Notes: generated by a model from the letters alone, not told the origin. A DNA stretch of 64,000 bases from Xanthobacteraceae bacterium (GCA_029239875.1 JARBUD010000002.1:1-64000); one strand, 5' to 3'; counted from the first letter of the stretch, positions 1 to 10,034 are shown. Program-made: numbers and translations.

Positions 1-108
1 GCTGCTGACAGGGCACGCCGTTGCCCAACCCGACCTCCGGCCCGGCATTCGACCGGGCTCAGCCTCGTGCCGGCGCCATGTGGCGCCGAGCGAGGAATGG
101 AGGTCGCG

Positions 109-684
109 ATGCCGGTTAAGCCTACCCAGCTTTCAGATACACAGCTCGTCATCCTGACAGCAGCAGCCGCGCGTGAGGACGGGCGGCTGCTTCCGCCACC
201 GACAACGATCAAGGCACGCGGAAGCGCGCTCACAGCCTCACTGCAATCCTTGATCGACAAGGGTTTGACGGCCGAGACCGAAGCGCTCCCGAATGACGCC
301 ATCTGGCGCGAGGCTGATGGCGAGCCTCGCCTGACGCTGATGATCACCGACGCGGGTCTCGCGGCGCTCGGCCTCGGCGAAGAGACGCTGTCGCCGGCCG
401 AGGGTGAGCTCGGAACACATGAGGTCCTACAGGCTCCCGGGGAAACGCCACAGCCATCATCCACCCCCAAGCGAGATCGGTTGATCGCGCGGCTGTCATC
501 CCCCGCCGGAGCGTCGGTCGATACGCTCACTACTGAGCTCGGATGGCTCCCCCACACGCTACGCGCGGCGATCAGTGGCCTGCGCAAGCGCGGCCTTGAT
601 GTCGAGACCATCCGCGACGATGGGGTGACCGCCTATCGCTTCACGCCGGCTCAGGCGCCCGCAGTGGAACCCGGCGATGAATGA
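109..684 (+). CDS. DUF3489 domain protein
   Basis: A 191-aa protein of unknown function. The C-terminal third, from about residue 125, has the DUF3489 pattern: a predicted winged-helix-like segment containing LIARLSSPAGASVDTL and LRAAISGLRKRGLDVE. The start at 109 is preferred over upstream in-frame ATGs at 67 and 97 because a GGAGG-type ribosome site lies about 7 nt before it. The stop overlaps the start of the DUF2924 gene, and that gene overlaps a serine recombinase gene, so the three are probably translated as one unit. In alphaproteobacteria this trio recurs on mobile regions, and a role as accessory DNA-binding partner of the recombinase is inference. Confidence 0.8.
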   Translation: MPVKPTQLSDTQLVILTAAAAREDGRLLPPPTTIKARGSALTASLQSLIDKGLTAETEALPNDAIWREADGEPRLTLMITDAGLAALGLGEETLSPAEGELGTHEVLQAPGETPQPSSTPKRDRLIARLSSPAGASVDTLTTELGWLPHTLRAAISGLRKRGLDVETIRDDGVTAYRFTPAQAPAVEPGDE

Positions 685-1219
685 GCTTTACCTCAATGAC
701 GCTCGGCGAGGATTTCTCGCCGAGCTGTCGCCCTTGTCGACGGCCGCTCTGAAACAGCGCTGGGTCGAGGTTACGGGCACGGCGCTGCCGAAGTTCCTGC
801 GGCGCGATCTGATCCTTCTGGCCCTGCTCCACGCCCTCGATGAACGCGCCACCGGCTATCCCAACCCTGCACTGCGCCGTCAGCTCGACAGCCTCGCTGC
901 GCAGATCGAGCCTGGCGTCACCCGCGCCATCGAGCACAAATCGCCTCATAAGCTTCGCGTCGGCACGCGCCTCTTACGGGAATGGAAAGGTACCGTCGAG
1001 GAGGTGATGGTCAGCAGCGACGGCTTCGTCTGGCGGGGCGCTACCTACCGCTCGCTCTCGCAGATCGCCCGCACCATCACCGGCACCCGCTGGAATGGCT
1101 GGGTGTTCTTCGGCGTGGCGCAGAAGAAGACAAAGGAGGCACAAGCGACCAATCCCGGCTCGGCAGGTCGGCGCAGTCGCAGGGGTATTCCCACCATCTG
1201 GGGCGAGGCCAATGTCTAG
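677..1219 (+). CDS. DUF2924 domain protein
   Basis: A 180-aa protein of the DUF2924 family. The family core is visible as LRVGTRLLREWKG near residue 93, then a strand-rich segment with GATYRSLSQIARTITGTRWNGWVFFG. It starts inside the end of the DUF3489 gene (ATGAATGAG at 677) and ends inside the start of the recombinase gene, an 8-nt overlap on each side. No catalytic motif is apparent. The short basic C-terminus and constant partnership with the recombinase suggest a DNA-binding helper, for example a directionality factor, but this is inference. Confidence 0.82.
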   Translation: MNELYLNDARRGFLAELSPLSTAALKQRWVEVTGTALPKFLRRDLILLALLHALDERATGYPNPALRRQLDSLAAQIEPGVTRAIEHKSPHKLRVGTRLLREWKGTVEEVMVSSDGFVWRGATYRSLSQIARTITGTRWNGWVFFGVAQKKTKEAQATNPGSAGRRSRRGIPTIWGEANV

Positions 1220-2876
1220 GCTGGCTCGTCCGCTGCGCTGTGCCATCTATACCCGCAAGTCGTCGGAGGAGGGGCTGGAGCAGGACTTCAACTCACTCCA
1301 CGCTCAGCGCGAAGCCTGCGCCGCCTACATCGCCTCCCAGCGACACGAAGGTTGGGCGGCACTTCCCGATGCCTATGACGATGGCGGCTTCTCCGGCGGC
1401 AGCATGGAGCGACCAGGGCTTCAACGTCTCCTTGCCGACATAGCCCTCGGCAAGATCGACGTTGTGGTGGTCTACAAGGTCGACCGCCTGACCCGCGCGC
1501 TCACCGACTTCGCCAAGATCGTCGAAGCCTTCGACGCGAAGGGCGTGTCCTTCGTCTCGGTGACGCAGGCGTTCAACACCACCAGCAGCATGGGCCGGCT
1601 GACCTTGAACGTGCTGCTCTCCTTCGCGCAGTTCGAACGGGAGGTCACCGGCGAGCGCATCCGCGACAAGATCGCCGCCTCCAAGAAGAAGGGCCTTTGG
1701 ATGGGCGGTCATGTGCCCATCGGCTATGACGCGAGGGATCGCACCCTCGCCATCAACGAGCCTGAGGCCGCGACGGTGCGGATGATCTTCACCTGCTATC
1801 TCGAGCTGCGCTCGGTCGACGTCCTGAAGGCCGAGCTGGACGTCAGGGGCGTCACCACCAAGCAACGTGGTCATATCGCCGGCCGCATGCGCGGCGGCGG
1901 CCCCTTCAGCCGCGGCCACCTCTACGCGCTGCTCGCCAATCCACTCTATATCGGCTGCATACGTCACAAGGACCAGATCCATCCGGGCCAGCATCCCCCG
2001 ATCGTGGGTCGGACGATGTGGGACGAGGTGCAGCAGCTCCTGGCCGCCAACCGGAGAAAACCCCGAGGTAGGCGCAGCAGCCGCAATCCGAGCATGCTCG
2101 CTGGACTTCTCTTCGATGCATCAGGCGAGCGACTCGTGGCCACGCACGCCGTGAAGAAGGGCCAGCGCTATCGCTACTATGTCAGCGCATCAGCAATCGG
2201 TGCCCGAAAGAAGAAGTTGGTAGGCGACCAGCCAGCGGCGAACGGGAGGCAGTGGCGCCTTCCGGCGGCGGAGATCGAAGCAGCCGTACGCGATCTGCTC
2301 GTGAGCCGGCTGCAGAATCCGCTCTGGATCATGGAACACGCGGCATCCGCCGCCATCGATGTGCGGCAGACGATAATTGAGCGTGCCGCTAAGCTCGCGG
2401 AACGTCTTCAGTCTGACGATGTCGAGTTCCATCGCGACGGCTTTGCTGAAGTGCTCGCAGCAGTCCGGGTGGACGCCGAGGGTCTCACACTGTCTATTCG
2501 AGCTGCCGCTCTGGCGTCGGCGACTGACCACGAAATGGATCCTGCGCACCGGAGTGACCGTCTCATTGACGAACACGTCCCGCTTCGGATGCACCGCCGA
2601 GGTGTTGAAACCCGCCTGATCGTCGAAGGTGTCGAGAAAGACCCCAGACCACCCGACCCGGCACTTCTGAAAGCCCTCGCGCGCGCCCATCGCTGGTGGG
2701 CGGATCTGCGGACCGGCCGGTACCAGACGTTGCGAGAACTGGCGATCGCCTATCAGACCGATGAGCGCTACGCCGCACGCGTGTTGCGACTGGCGTTCCT
2801 GCCTCAGAGCATCAAGGCGAAGATTCTCGCTGGGGACGATGCCGATGCGCCGACGGTAAAAGAGTTATTCGCGTAG
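1212..2876 (+). CDS. Large serine recombinase
   Basis: A 554-aa site-specific recombinase of the resolvase/invertase superfamily. The N-terminal catalytic domain shows AIYTRKSSEEG with the probable nucleophile Ser17, the GFSGGSMERPG motif, and VVYKVDRLTRALTDF around residues 90-105. A recombinase domain follows from about residue 165 (GYDARDRTL). The zinc-ribbon region after about residue 300 lacks the usual cysteine pairs (LAGLLFDASGERL). The ATG at 1212 overlaps the DUF2924 stop, so the longer upstream reading was rejected. It probably mobilises the cassette it sits in. The attachment sites are not identifiable here. Confidence 0.92.
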   Translation: MSRLARPLRCAIYTRKSSEEGLEQDFNSLHAQREACAAYIASQRHEGWAALPDAYDDGGFSGGSMERPGLQRLLADIALGKIDVVVVYKVDRLTRALTDFAKIVEAFDAKGVSFVSVTQAFNTTSSMGRLTLNVLLSFAQFEREVTGERIRDKIAASKKKGLWMGGHVPIGYDARDRTLAINEPEAATVRMIFTCYLELRSVDVLKAELDVRGVTTKQRGHIAGRMRGGGPFSRGHLYALLANPLYIGCIRHKDQIHPGQHPPIVGRTMWDEVQQLLAANRRKPRGRRSSRNPSMLAGLLFDASGERLVATHAVKKGQRYRYYVSASAIGARKKKLVGDQPAANGRQWRLPAAEIEAAVRDLLVSRLQNPLWIMEHAASAAIDVRQTIIERAAKLAERLQSDDVEFHRDGFAEVLAAVRVDAEGLTLSIRAAALASATDHEMDPAHRSDRLIDEHVPLRMHRRGVETRLIVEGVEKDPRPPDPALLKALARAHRWWADLRTGRYQTLRELAIAYQTDERYAARVLRLAFLPQSIKAKILAGDDADAPTVKELFA

Positions 2877-3096
2877 GCGTAGGCAAGACGTTTTGCTTTA
2901 ATTTCGACGTCAGTTGCTATCCAATGCAGCGACCCGGTGGGGCCAGCTTACCGCACGGCCGAGCTGCGCTTAAGCTTGGCCGAGCCGCACCATTAGCGGA
3001 CGTTGGCCCTGATGCCCGGGAAGCGGACGCCAACCTTCTACGCCCACCACGCCGTATTCAACCAAGACAGCTCGAGCTTCAGGAGTCGCTCCAATG

Positions 3097-3393
3097 CTAT
3101 CTTGGGAGGTCCGGGATCGGCTCTCGAACGGTGAACTCCATTCCATCCGAGCTGAGCGATCGTATGTCGATCTTCACGGACTTGCCGTTGGAAAGCACCA
3201 AGGTGGCCCAGCGCCTGGCCGCCGCGTCGGCCATGGTGGCGAATTCCGACAGTAACCTCCCATTAGTCACGAGGGTGCTACCGTGCGCATGACCGATGTC
3301 ACGGGAGACGGTGAACTCGTACGCTGCAGTTGCCGAACCGAATCCTTCGGCCCGCAACCAGCCATCGCCCGAGAAGCGTGCAAGAAGCTTCAT
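3097..3393 (-). CDS. Hypothetical protein, 98 aa
   Basis: A small soluble protein of unrecognised family. It looks like a single compact beta-rich domain: alternating hydrophobic strands, then an ATMADAAARRWATLVLSNGK helix-strand segment and an acidic C-terminal strand. The start at 3393 is supported by GGAAAG about 7 nt upstream. The longer upstream reading is highly basic low-complexity antisense of the DUF6481 gene and was rejected. It belongs to the same minus-strand run of small genes as DUF6481 and the cold-shock gene. It may be a conserved accessory protein of Hyphomicrobiales; no function is assigned. Confidence 0.6.
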   Translation of the reverse strand: MKLLARFSGDGWLRAEGFGSATAAYEFTVSRDIGHAHGSTLVTNGRLLSEFATMADAAARRWATLVLSNGKSVKIDIRSLSSDGMEFTVREPIPDLPR

Positions 3394-3556
3394 AATCTTT
3401 CCAAGGCATAACGCGTCGCCCCTTGAACGTTGCGAAACACCGCGCAAGACCGGAAGTTCCGGTGGTCGGTGCTCATTCGAGATAAGGCCGGACGCCGCAC
3501 CGGTACTGCGCCCGCTCTTCGGCGCCCCCCGCTGCAGGTCGCCATCGATTGCTGGA

Positions 3557-3868
3557 TCATCCAGCCGATGGCTCGGCACGCGCCTTCCTTGCTGCGTAAC
3601 GCGCATCGCGCCGCGCCTTGGCGTTGGCCTCATCCGCGGCTGTCTTCTGGGCCACGGCTTCCTGCCGCGCCTTCTCTTTCGCCGCTTCCGCTTCCTGCCG
3701 CTCGGCTTGCCGGGCTCTTCGCGCCTCGTCGATAGCCCTGCGCTCCGCAGCCCTCGCAATGACACCGGGATCATCGGCGCCGGGACGAACTGCCAACTTC
3801 CCGATCATGCGTGCCCGGGCAGCGACAGCCGTTTTCTGCCGGTCCTGGAAGTTATCGATATTTTTCAT
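3557..3868 (-). CDS. DUF6481 family protein
   Basis: A 103-aa, highly charged, alanine-rich protein matching the DUF6481 pattern: an N-terminal MKNIDNFQDRQKTAV segment, the RPGADDPGVIARAAER motif, then a long predicted single helix of Ala/Glu/Lys/Arg ending in ARYAARKARA. Such proteins commonly sit next to cspA and rpsU genes in Alphaproteobacteria, as here. Its ATG overlaps the TGA of a short upstream reading frame (ATGA at 3865-3868), suggesting translational coupling. The function is unknown; the charged helix could bind nucleic acid or ribosomes (inference). Confidence 0.78.
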   Translation of the reverse strand: MKNIDNFQDRQKTAVAARARMIGKLAVRPGADDPGVIARAAERRAIDEARRARQAERQEAEAAKEKARQEAVAQKTAADEANAKARRDARYAARKARAEPSAG

Positions 3869-4072
3869 CGCTGCTCCGTATCGCCTGGTCCTGAGTGCAC
3901 TTTCGCCTCATCCTCGATTATCGATTCGACGGCGCCGATGGCGATTTCGAGATCGGCGATTTTCTGAAGCGCCTTGTCGGACGGGGACGGCATCGACTTC
4001 AGCTGCTGCGGTGAGCAGCTCGCGCTGTAGGGTCAGCAGCCGGCTGTGGAGGGTCTCAAGTTTGGACGTCAT
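3865..4072 (-). pseudogene. Frameshifted small coiled-coil protein gene
   Basis: Reading from ATG at 4072 gives a leucine-heptad helix (TSKLETLHSRLLTLQRELL) for about 26 codons. The frame then degenerates into basic junk, while the +1 frame takes over near 3993 as SDKALQKIADLEIAIGAVES and ends in a TGA that overlaps the DUF6481 ATG. Together the halves make one plausible coiled-coil protein of about 68 residues, but the span is 208 nt and so carries one base too many or lacks two. It could be a degraded gene, a sequencing error, or two tiny genes; the second half has its own ATG at 3993. Confidence 0.5.
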
Positions 4073-4114
4073 AGGGATCCGCTTGCTTCAGCAATGAGGA
4101 ACAGTAGGCGGGCG

Positions 4115-4327
4115 CTATCGTTTGGGACGGGCACGTGGCGGCTTCGATGCACTGATCTCGACGGCCTCTTTCGCCAGCCGAGCCTCCCGCAGACGTGCGG
4201 TCTTGGCTTCGCGAAGCGCGGCTTCCTTTTTGATCAAGGATTTGGCGATCCGAGAGACGGCTTCAGCCTTGCTCTCGGTCTGGGACAGCTTCGGCTTGAA
4301 AGTCGTGTCACGCGCGGGCGCCATCAT
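4115..4327 (-). CDS. Small basic hypothetical protein
   Basis: A 70-aa basic, helix-forming protein (DTTFKPKLSQTESKAEAVS, then a Lys/Glu/Arg-rich helix ending RPKR). Proteins of this appearance are widespread next to cold-shock genes in Hyphomicrobiales, but no function is known to me. The start at 4327 is chosen over 4429 because a GAAGAGAG ribosome site precedes it, and because the upstream extension would read through the terminator hairpin at 4350-4372. It lies directly downstream of that terminator, so it is either expressed by readthrough from the cold-shock gene or from its own promoter. Confidence 0.6.
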   Translation of the reverse strand: MMAPARDTTFKPKLSQTESKAEAVSRIAKSLIKKEAALREAKTARLREARLAKEAVEISASKPPRARPKR

Positions 4328-4349
4328 GCTCAAACTCTCTTCGTAAATG

Positions 4350-4372
4350 AAAAAGGCCGGGTCTCCCCGGCC
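4350..4372 (-). terminator. Rho-independent terminator after cspA-type gene
   Basis: On the minus strand a GGCCGGG/CCCGGCC hairpin with a 4-nt loop is followed immediately by five T residues. It lies about 55 nt beyond the stop of the cold-shock gene at 4426-4635 and before the next small gene. Confidence 0.8.
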
Positions 4373-4425
4373 TCCCCACGATTGCCTCAACAATCCGTGC
4401 CGGTACAAAAGATAGGAGGTAACGA

Positions 4426-4635
4426 TCACACGGCCTGGAGGCTGCCGGCCGAATTCTTGCCGCTTCGACGGTCCGTCTCGACCTCGAAGGAGATCTTCCG
4501 CCCCTCGTTAAGGCCGAAGAGGCCGGCCCGATCCACCGCGGAAATGTGGACGAACACATCCGGGCCGCCATTGTCGGGCTGGTTGAAGCCGAAGCCCTTC
4601 TGCCCATTAAACCACTTCAAAGTACCCGCCGCCAT
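4426..4635 (-). CDS. Cold-shock protein (CspA family)
   Basis: A 69-aa single cold-shock domain. RNP1 is KGFGFNQP (residues 13-20) and RNP2 is VFVHISAV. The protein is an RNA/ssDNA chaperone of the OB fold expected to melt mRNA secondary structure. The start MAAGTLKWFNGQ is at the family's standard position, and upstream in-frame codons were rejected. RNP1 carries Asn where Ile or Val is usual (KGFGFI). A terminator follows at 4350-4372. The AT-rich stretch 4740-4815 upstream probably holds the promoter and a cold-shock-type leader. Confidence 0.92.
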   Translation of the reverse strand: MAAGTLKWFNGQKGFGFNQPDNGGPDVFVHISAVDRAGLFGLNEGRKISFEVETDRRSGKNSAGSLQAV

Positions 4636-4813
4636 GACGATATCCTTCCAGTCGACACAGAAATTCGATCGCTGATAGCCTCGCGAGCGCCACGTGAACA
4701 TCGATTTGAGAGGAGGCTCTCTAAGGCGCAATTGTGCGCAAGACAAAGTCCAACGTAACAGATCTATGAGATAGTGTATATGTGGCTAGTTAATATTACC
4801 ATTCTCGCCTTAT

Positions 4814-5092
4814 TTATTTATGTTCAGCTGGTCGTGGTGCGGGCTTTGCGTCTCCGCGACCGATAATTGGCTTCTTCTTCGGCGCGGCTATGAGGCCGTC
4901 TCTCACGGCCTGCTTTCGCGCCAGCTTCTTGGCGCGTCAGATGGCTTCGGCGTCTTCGCGCTTGCGCCGCTCCGACGGCTTCTCATAAGCGCGGCGAGCC
5001 TTCATTTCCCGGAAGATGCCTTCGCGCTGCATCTTCTTCTTCAGAGCTCTCAAGGCCTGGTCGACATTGTTGTCGCGAACGAGAACCTGCAA
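4814..5092 (-). pseudogene. rpsU: bS21 ribosomal protein paralogue with in-frame stop
   Basis: From a TTG start at 5092 the frame encodes a clear bS21 core: [20 protein letters not shown], then [25 protein letters not shown] at 4937-4939 ends it after 51 residues, where family members continue with an Arg-Arg-Ala helix. The same frame stays open past the TGA for 40 more codons (KKLARKQAVRDGLIAAPKKK and a Pro-rich tail) to TAA at 4814, so the stop looks like a recent CGA-to-TGA change. The genome presumably has an intact rpsU elsewhere. A functional 51-aa short form cannot be excluded. Confidence 0.8.
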
Positions 5093-5501
5093 GTTGTGTC
5101 CGATCACATGCAGCATGGCTGCTGGTTAGCGACGCGCCGAAGTTAACGGCGCCGTATCCTACGGCAGAGGCCAGTGAAGGGTCGCCCAAGGAGGGCGGAG
5201 GCACGGTTCGTGCTTTTGCGCTCCGGTCCCGCCACCGGCGAGACTCGGCCAGGGCGATCTCGAGACCGGCCAATGAATGGCGAGCTGCCAGATTGATGAC
5301 GCCGACTTTGAGCTCGGCGGCGAACACTGGCCAGTACCGGTCGACGGCGTCTCCAAGTTCGCGATCAGAACACAGGTCGCTCGCCCGCAACCCGATCTCG
5401 CATATCGCCCTAGCGCGACGTTCGATTGCTCCCACCGCGCGCAGTATCGGACGTTCGTCTCGGGGCAACGTGTACGGGCTCGGGTCGTGAGCATTGCTCA
5501 T
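4983..5501 (-). CDS. Hypothetical protein with doubtful C-terminus
   Basis: The 172-codon frame has a credible first 100 or so residues ([38 protein letters not shown]: amphipathic helices). Its last part runs over the bS21 gene in another frame and looks non-native, so the true gene may end earlier, perhaps by a frameshift near 5180. It starts 2 nt after the stop of the DUF6894-like gene, suggesting co-translation. No family is recognised. Confidence 0.4.
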   Translation of the reverse strand: MSNAHDPSPYTLPRDERPILRAVGAIERRARAICEIGLRASDLCSDRELGDAVDRYWPVFAAELKVGVINLAARHSLAGLEIALAESRRWRDRSAKARTVPPPSLGDPSLASAVGYGAVNFGASLTSSHAACDRTQLAGSRSRQQCRPGLESSEEEDAARRHLPGNEGSPRL

Positions 5502-5503
5502 CG

Positions 5504-5731
5504 TCAGTTTCGCAGTCGGCGGCTTGCCGTGACACGAATGACCGCCACATCCTGACCGAGATGATCCATCGCCGACAATTCGATGTCTGAACCGCTCGGC
5601 GGATGCGCATTCGCCCGTCCAAGCTCATCGAAGCACAGGCGCACCAAAGTCGCCCAGGCGGCATCGTCGTTGGCGAGCTCGAGCGGAGCGTCGTTGTCCT
5701 CGCCAGTTCGTCGGAAACGATAGGTCGACAC
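5504..5731 (-). CDS. DUF6894-like small protein
   Basis: A 75-aa protein with the layout of DUF6894 proteins: an N-terminal strand (MSTYRFRR), an acidic turn, an Ala-rich helix (DDAAWATLVRLCFDELGRA), and a C-terminal pair of strands (DVAVIRVTAS). The usual N-terminal Tyr-Phe-Phe-His motif is not present, so assignment is tentative. It is immediately upstream of the hypothetical gene ending near 4983. Confidence 0.5.
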   Translation of the reverse strand: MSTYRFRRTGEDNDAPLELANDDAAWATLVRLCFDELGRANAHPPSGSDIELSAMDHLGQDVAVIRVTASRRLRN

Positions 5732-6022
5732 TTTATCTGCTCCCAGTCATGAACATTCGCGGAGAGAGGCGGTGCCTAGCGCGGAGCGACCACAGCTCGC
5801 CGCCGGAGCGAACTGACGATAAGGGAAGCGTGAGAGCAGAGGGATTTGCGATATCGAAGGCGAAAGCCATCATCCATCCACGACCCTATCACGTGCACGA
5901 TCCCGAACGGCACACGTCGGCGTGATAGTGGTTGAATGAGCTATAAAGTCCTGTGGCCGGGGTCCTATTGAGGCATTGACGTGCCCGCCGGCGGCCACCC
6001 GCCATTCCTGCTCTCTCCCGAT

Positions 6023-6850
6023 TCACCCATGACGAGCCTGGAGCGCCGCCTCGACCTCGTAGGTCCATACGCGGAATGATGTCAGCACATGCGGCCCGAA
6101 GGAATTGACGAGTGGCACATCGGCGGCATCCCGTCCGCGGGCCACCACAACCCGGCCGATCCGACGGGTATTGTTCCGCGGATCGAAGGTGTGCCATCTG
6201 CCATCGAGGAAGACCTCTATCCAGGCGCTGAAGTCCATGGGCTCTGCCGCCGGCACGCCGATGTCGCCGAGATGGCCGTTGACGTAGCGCGCGGGAATGT
6301 TGAGGCAGCGGCAGAGCGCCACGGCAAGGTGGGCGTAGTCGCGACAGACGCCGACACGCTCGTGAAAGACCTCGAACGCCGTCCGGGTCGCGCGGGCCTG
6401 CATATAGTCGAAGCGGATATGCTGATGGACAAAATCGCAGACGGCCTGCACCCGGCTCCAGCCGGGAGTGAGCCCGCCGAACATGCCCCATGCCGAGGCG
6501 CCTAGGTGGTCGGTTTCGCAGTAGCGGCTGCCCATGAGAAAGACGAGGCAATCGTCGGGCAGTTCCGGGATCGGGACTTCCCGGGCGCCGGGAAGCACCT
6601 CGTCGGGCTTGCCGTCATCCTCGATCGTGGCGTCGCCCCACATCGTCAATCCGCCCGCCGGCGCGATCAGCCTTCGGCATTCATTGCCGAAGAGATCCCG
6701 ATAGGTCGAGCTCGCCACATGCGGCGTGGTCAGGAATGTCTCGGGCGCCCTGAGATCGGCGGCGCGATCCGGATGCGCCGACAACAGGCACAGCAGTGCT
6801 GTCGGCCGCTGGCAGGTGAGCGAGATTTCATAGCCGTACCGGATGAGCAT
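6023..6850 (-). CDS. Transglutaminase-like family protein
   Basis: A 275-aa protein with an N-terminal beta-rich region and a transglutaminase/protease-like core from about residue 130. The nucleophilic Cys lies in GVCRDYAHLAVALCR and the Trp/Asp motif in AWIEVFLDGRWHTFDPRN. The position that often carries the catalytic His (F-H-A-W) is Ser here (DFSAW); related alphaproteobacterial proteins appear to share this, so it may be a subfamily trait. There is no signal peptide, so it is probably cytoplasmic. The real substrate is unknown. It is a single gene with about 290 nt of empty sequence downstream. Confidence 0.85.
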   Translation of the reverse strand: MLIRYGYEISLTCQRPTALLCLLSAHPDRAADLRAPETFLTTPHVASSTYRDLFGNECRRLIAPAGGLTMWGDATIEDDGKPDEVLPGAREVPIPELPDDCLVFLMGSRYCETDHLGASAWGMFGGLTPGWSRVQAVCDFVHQHIRFDYMQARATRTAFEVFHERVGVCRDYAHLAVALCRCLNIPARYVNGHLGDIGVPAAEPMDFSAWIEVFLDGRWHTFDPRNNTRRIGRVVVARGRDAADVPLVNSFGPHVLTSFRVWTYEVEAALQARHG

Positions 6851-6978
6851 GCGCTCTCACCTCTCGCTGAAGAAGGGGGCAGAAAACGCGCGCGTCCGAG
6901 CCGACGCGATGCCGGATCGCGAGCAGCGAGCGGTGGTGGAGTTACCCTCTAACGTTACGCTGCTCGACCCGAGACAAA

Positions 6979-7371
6979 TCAGGTAGCGAGGGCCGTCGCA
7001 CAGCCTTCGACACCCCGACGGTCGGGCGTCGTCCGGCCGGGCATAATAGCCCAGCCGCCGGCCTCGACGAGCTGGCGCTTCTTGTAATTGTCGGGAATCG
7101 CCTTGAACTCGGCGAGCCTCGCAGGCGCATCCGGCGCGGCGTTGAAGCGCTCGACGCAGATGGCCGACGCCAGCTCCCCGCGCGCGACATCGCCTGCGGT
7201 TGCGGCCTCCGCGCGCGACGTGCCGCCAGTCACCCAACCGCCCCAGTTGAACCCGATGATCATCGTGGCCGCCGCCGTGGCGACACAGGCCCATACGAGG
7301 ATCATTTTGGAGGGCCGATAGTCGTCAATGCGCTGGCTGAGCGATGTCTTGCGGCTGTCCTGCATGGTCAT
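6979..7371 (-). CDS. Single-pass membrane hypothetical protein
   Basis: A 130-aa protein with a short cytoplasmic basic N-terminus, one transmembrane helix at about residues 23-42 (MILVWACVATAAATMIIGF), and an exported domain with two cysteines (ICVERF and VEGCATAL) that could form a disulfide. The start at 7371 has AAGGAGAC about 6 nt upstream. It resembles a group of unnamed Hyphomicrobiales membrane proteins. It lies just downstream of groEL on the same strand but 70 nt away, so co-transcription is possible. Confidence 0.7.
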   Translation of the reverse strand: MTMQDSRKTSLSQRIDDYRPSKMILVWACVATAAATMIIGFNWGGWVTGGTSRAEAATAGDVARGELASAICVERFNAAPDAPARLAEFKAIPDNYKKRQLVEAGGWAIMPGRTTPDRRGVEGCATALAT

Positions 7372-7443
7372 TGGAAGTCTCCTTGGCGAGTAATGGTGGA
7401 TTCCGCTGTCCGACGCGCTTGGCCGAACGATCTAGGCACTGCG

Positions 7444-9436
<1,993 letters not shown>

Positions 9437-9490
9437 CGGAGTTCTTTCTGCGGCCTGCCTACCGGGGTGACCGCAACCGCAATATAGCGC

Positions 9491-9521
9491 TTCTGGCACT
9501 CGGCCGATAGGAGTGCCAGAA
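9491..9521 (-). promoter_or_regulatory. CIRCE operator (HrcA site) of groESL
   Basis: A perfect inverted repeat with 11-bp arms (TTCTGGCACTC and GAGTGCCAGAA) separated by 9 nt. It matches the CIRCE consensus core GCACTC-N9-GAGTGC. It lies 55 nt upstream of groES and touches the -10 element, so binding of the HrcA repressor would block transcription except under heat or misfolding stress. Confidence 0.95.
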
Positions 9522-9526
9522 TTATA
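9521..9526 (-). promoter_or_regulatory. -10 element of groESL promoter
   Basis: On the minus strand a consensus TATAAT abuts the upstream arm of CIRCE. The -35 region (TCAATA at a 17-nt spacing, 9544-9549) is weak. The overlap with the operator is the standard arrangement for HrcA-controlled chaperonin operons. Confidence 0.65.
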
Positions 9527-10034
9527 ATTCAAGCCCTCGAAGATATTGAGGCATCCTCTGCGATATTCCATCCGAAAAACGGAACCGCCAGGGAGAAAAA
9601 TGGATGTTGCTCCGACGTGGCCGGCCGGGATTTTATTTTCCGGACCCCGAAATTGTTGAGACAAAATATTGACATTGTAGTGATGTGTACTTGTCGAAAA
9701 TGAAATTAAGGCGTACTCATAAATCCGTTGATTTGGGCGAGTTGGCTTTCGCGGTGTCAGAGACGTCGACCCGCCATCCACCAAGTTCTAACAAAGGATG
9801 CGTGGCGCTGATCCGGCGTGTACGGCGCCCTTTTCGAATCCGGAATGCCGCTGCCGACCACGGATGTACTGGCGGTCCGGGATCGTCCCGGTTCGGATAG
9901 GAGCGGTCTTCCACATTGGTTCGCACCGTGTGTTGCGCCAGTGCCTCATTCGGCTACCGACCATCCGACATCCGACGCAGCAGGCCGCCGATCACTTCGG
10001 CGAACGCCTCATCTCAGAAGGACGACAAGCCATC
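9527..10034. other. Non-coding spacer between groESL and the next gene cluster
   Basis: About 500 nt without a supportable gene. The first part is AT-richer and contains the divergent promoter area of groESL. A 14-nt motif CGGATGTACTGGCG at about 9864 recurs near 11548, upstream of another small-gene cluster, and may be a shared promoter or leader motif. No RNA gene was recognised. Confidence 0.4.

Noticed and set aside
2924-3292. A 122-codon open frame on the plus strand after the recombinase
   Set aside because: Overlaps the better-supported 98-aa minus-strand gene; no ribosome site or family resemblance.
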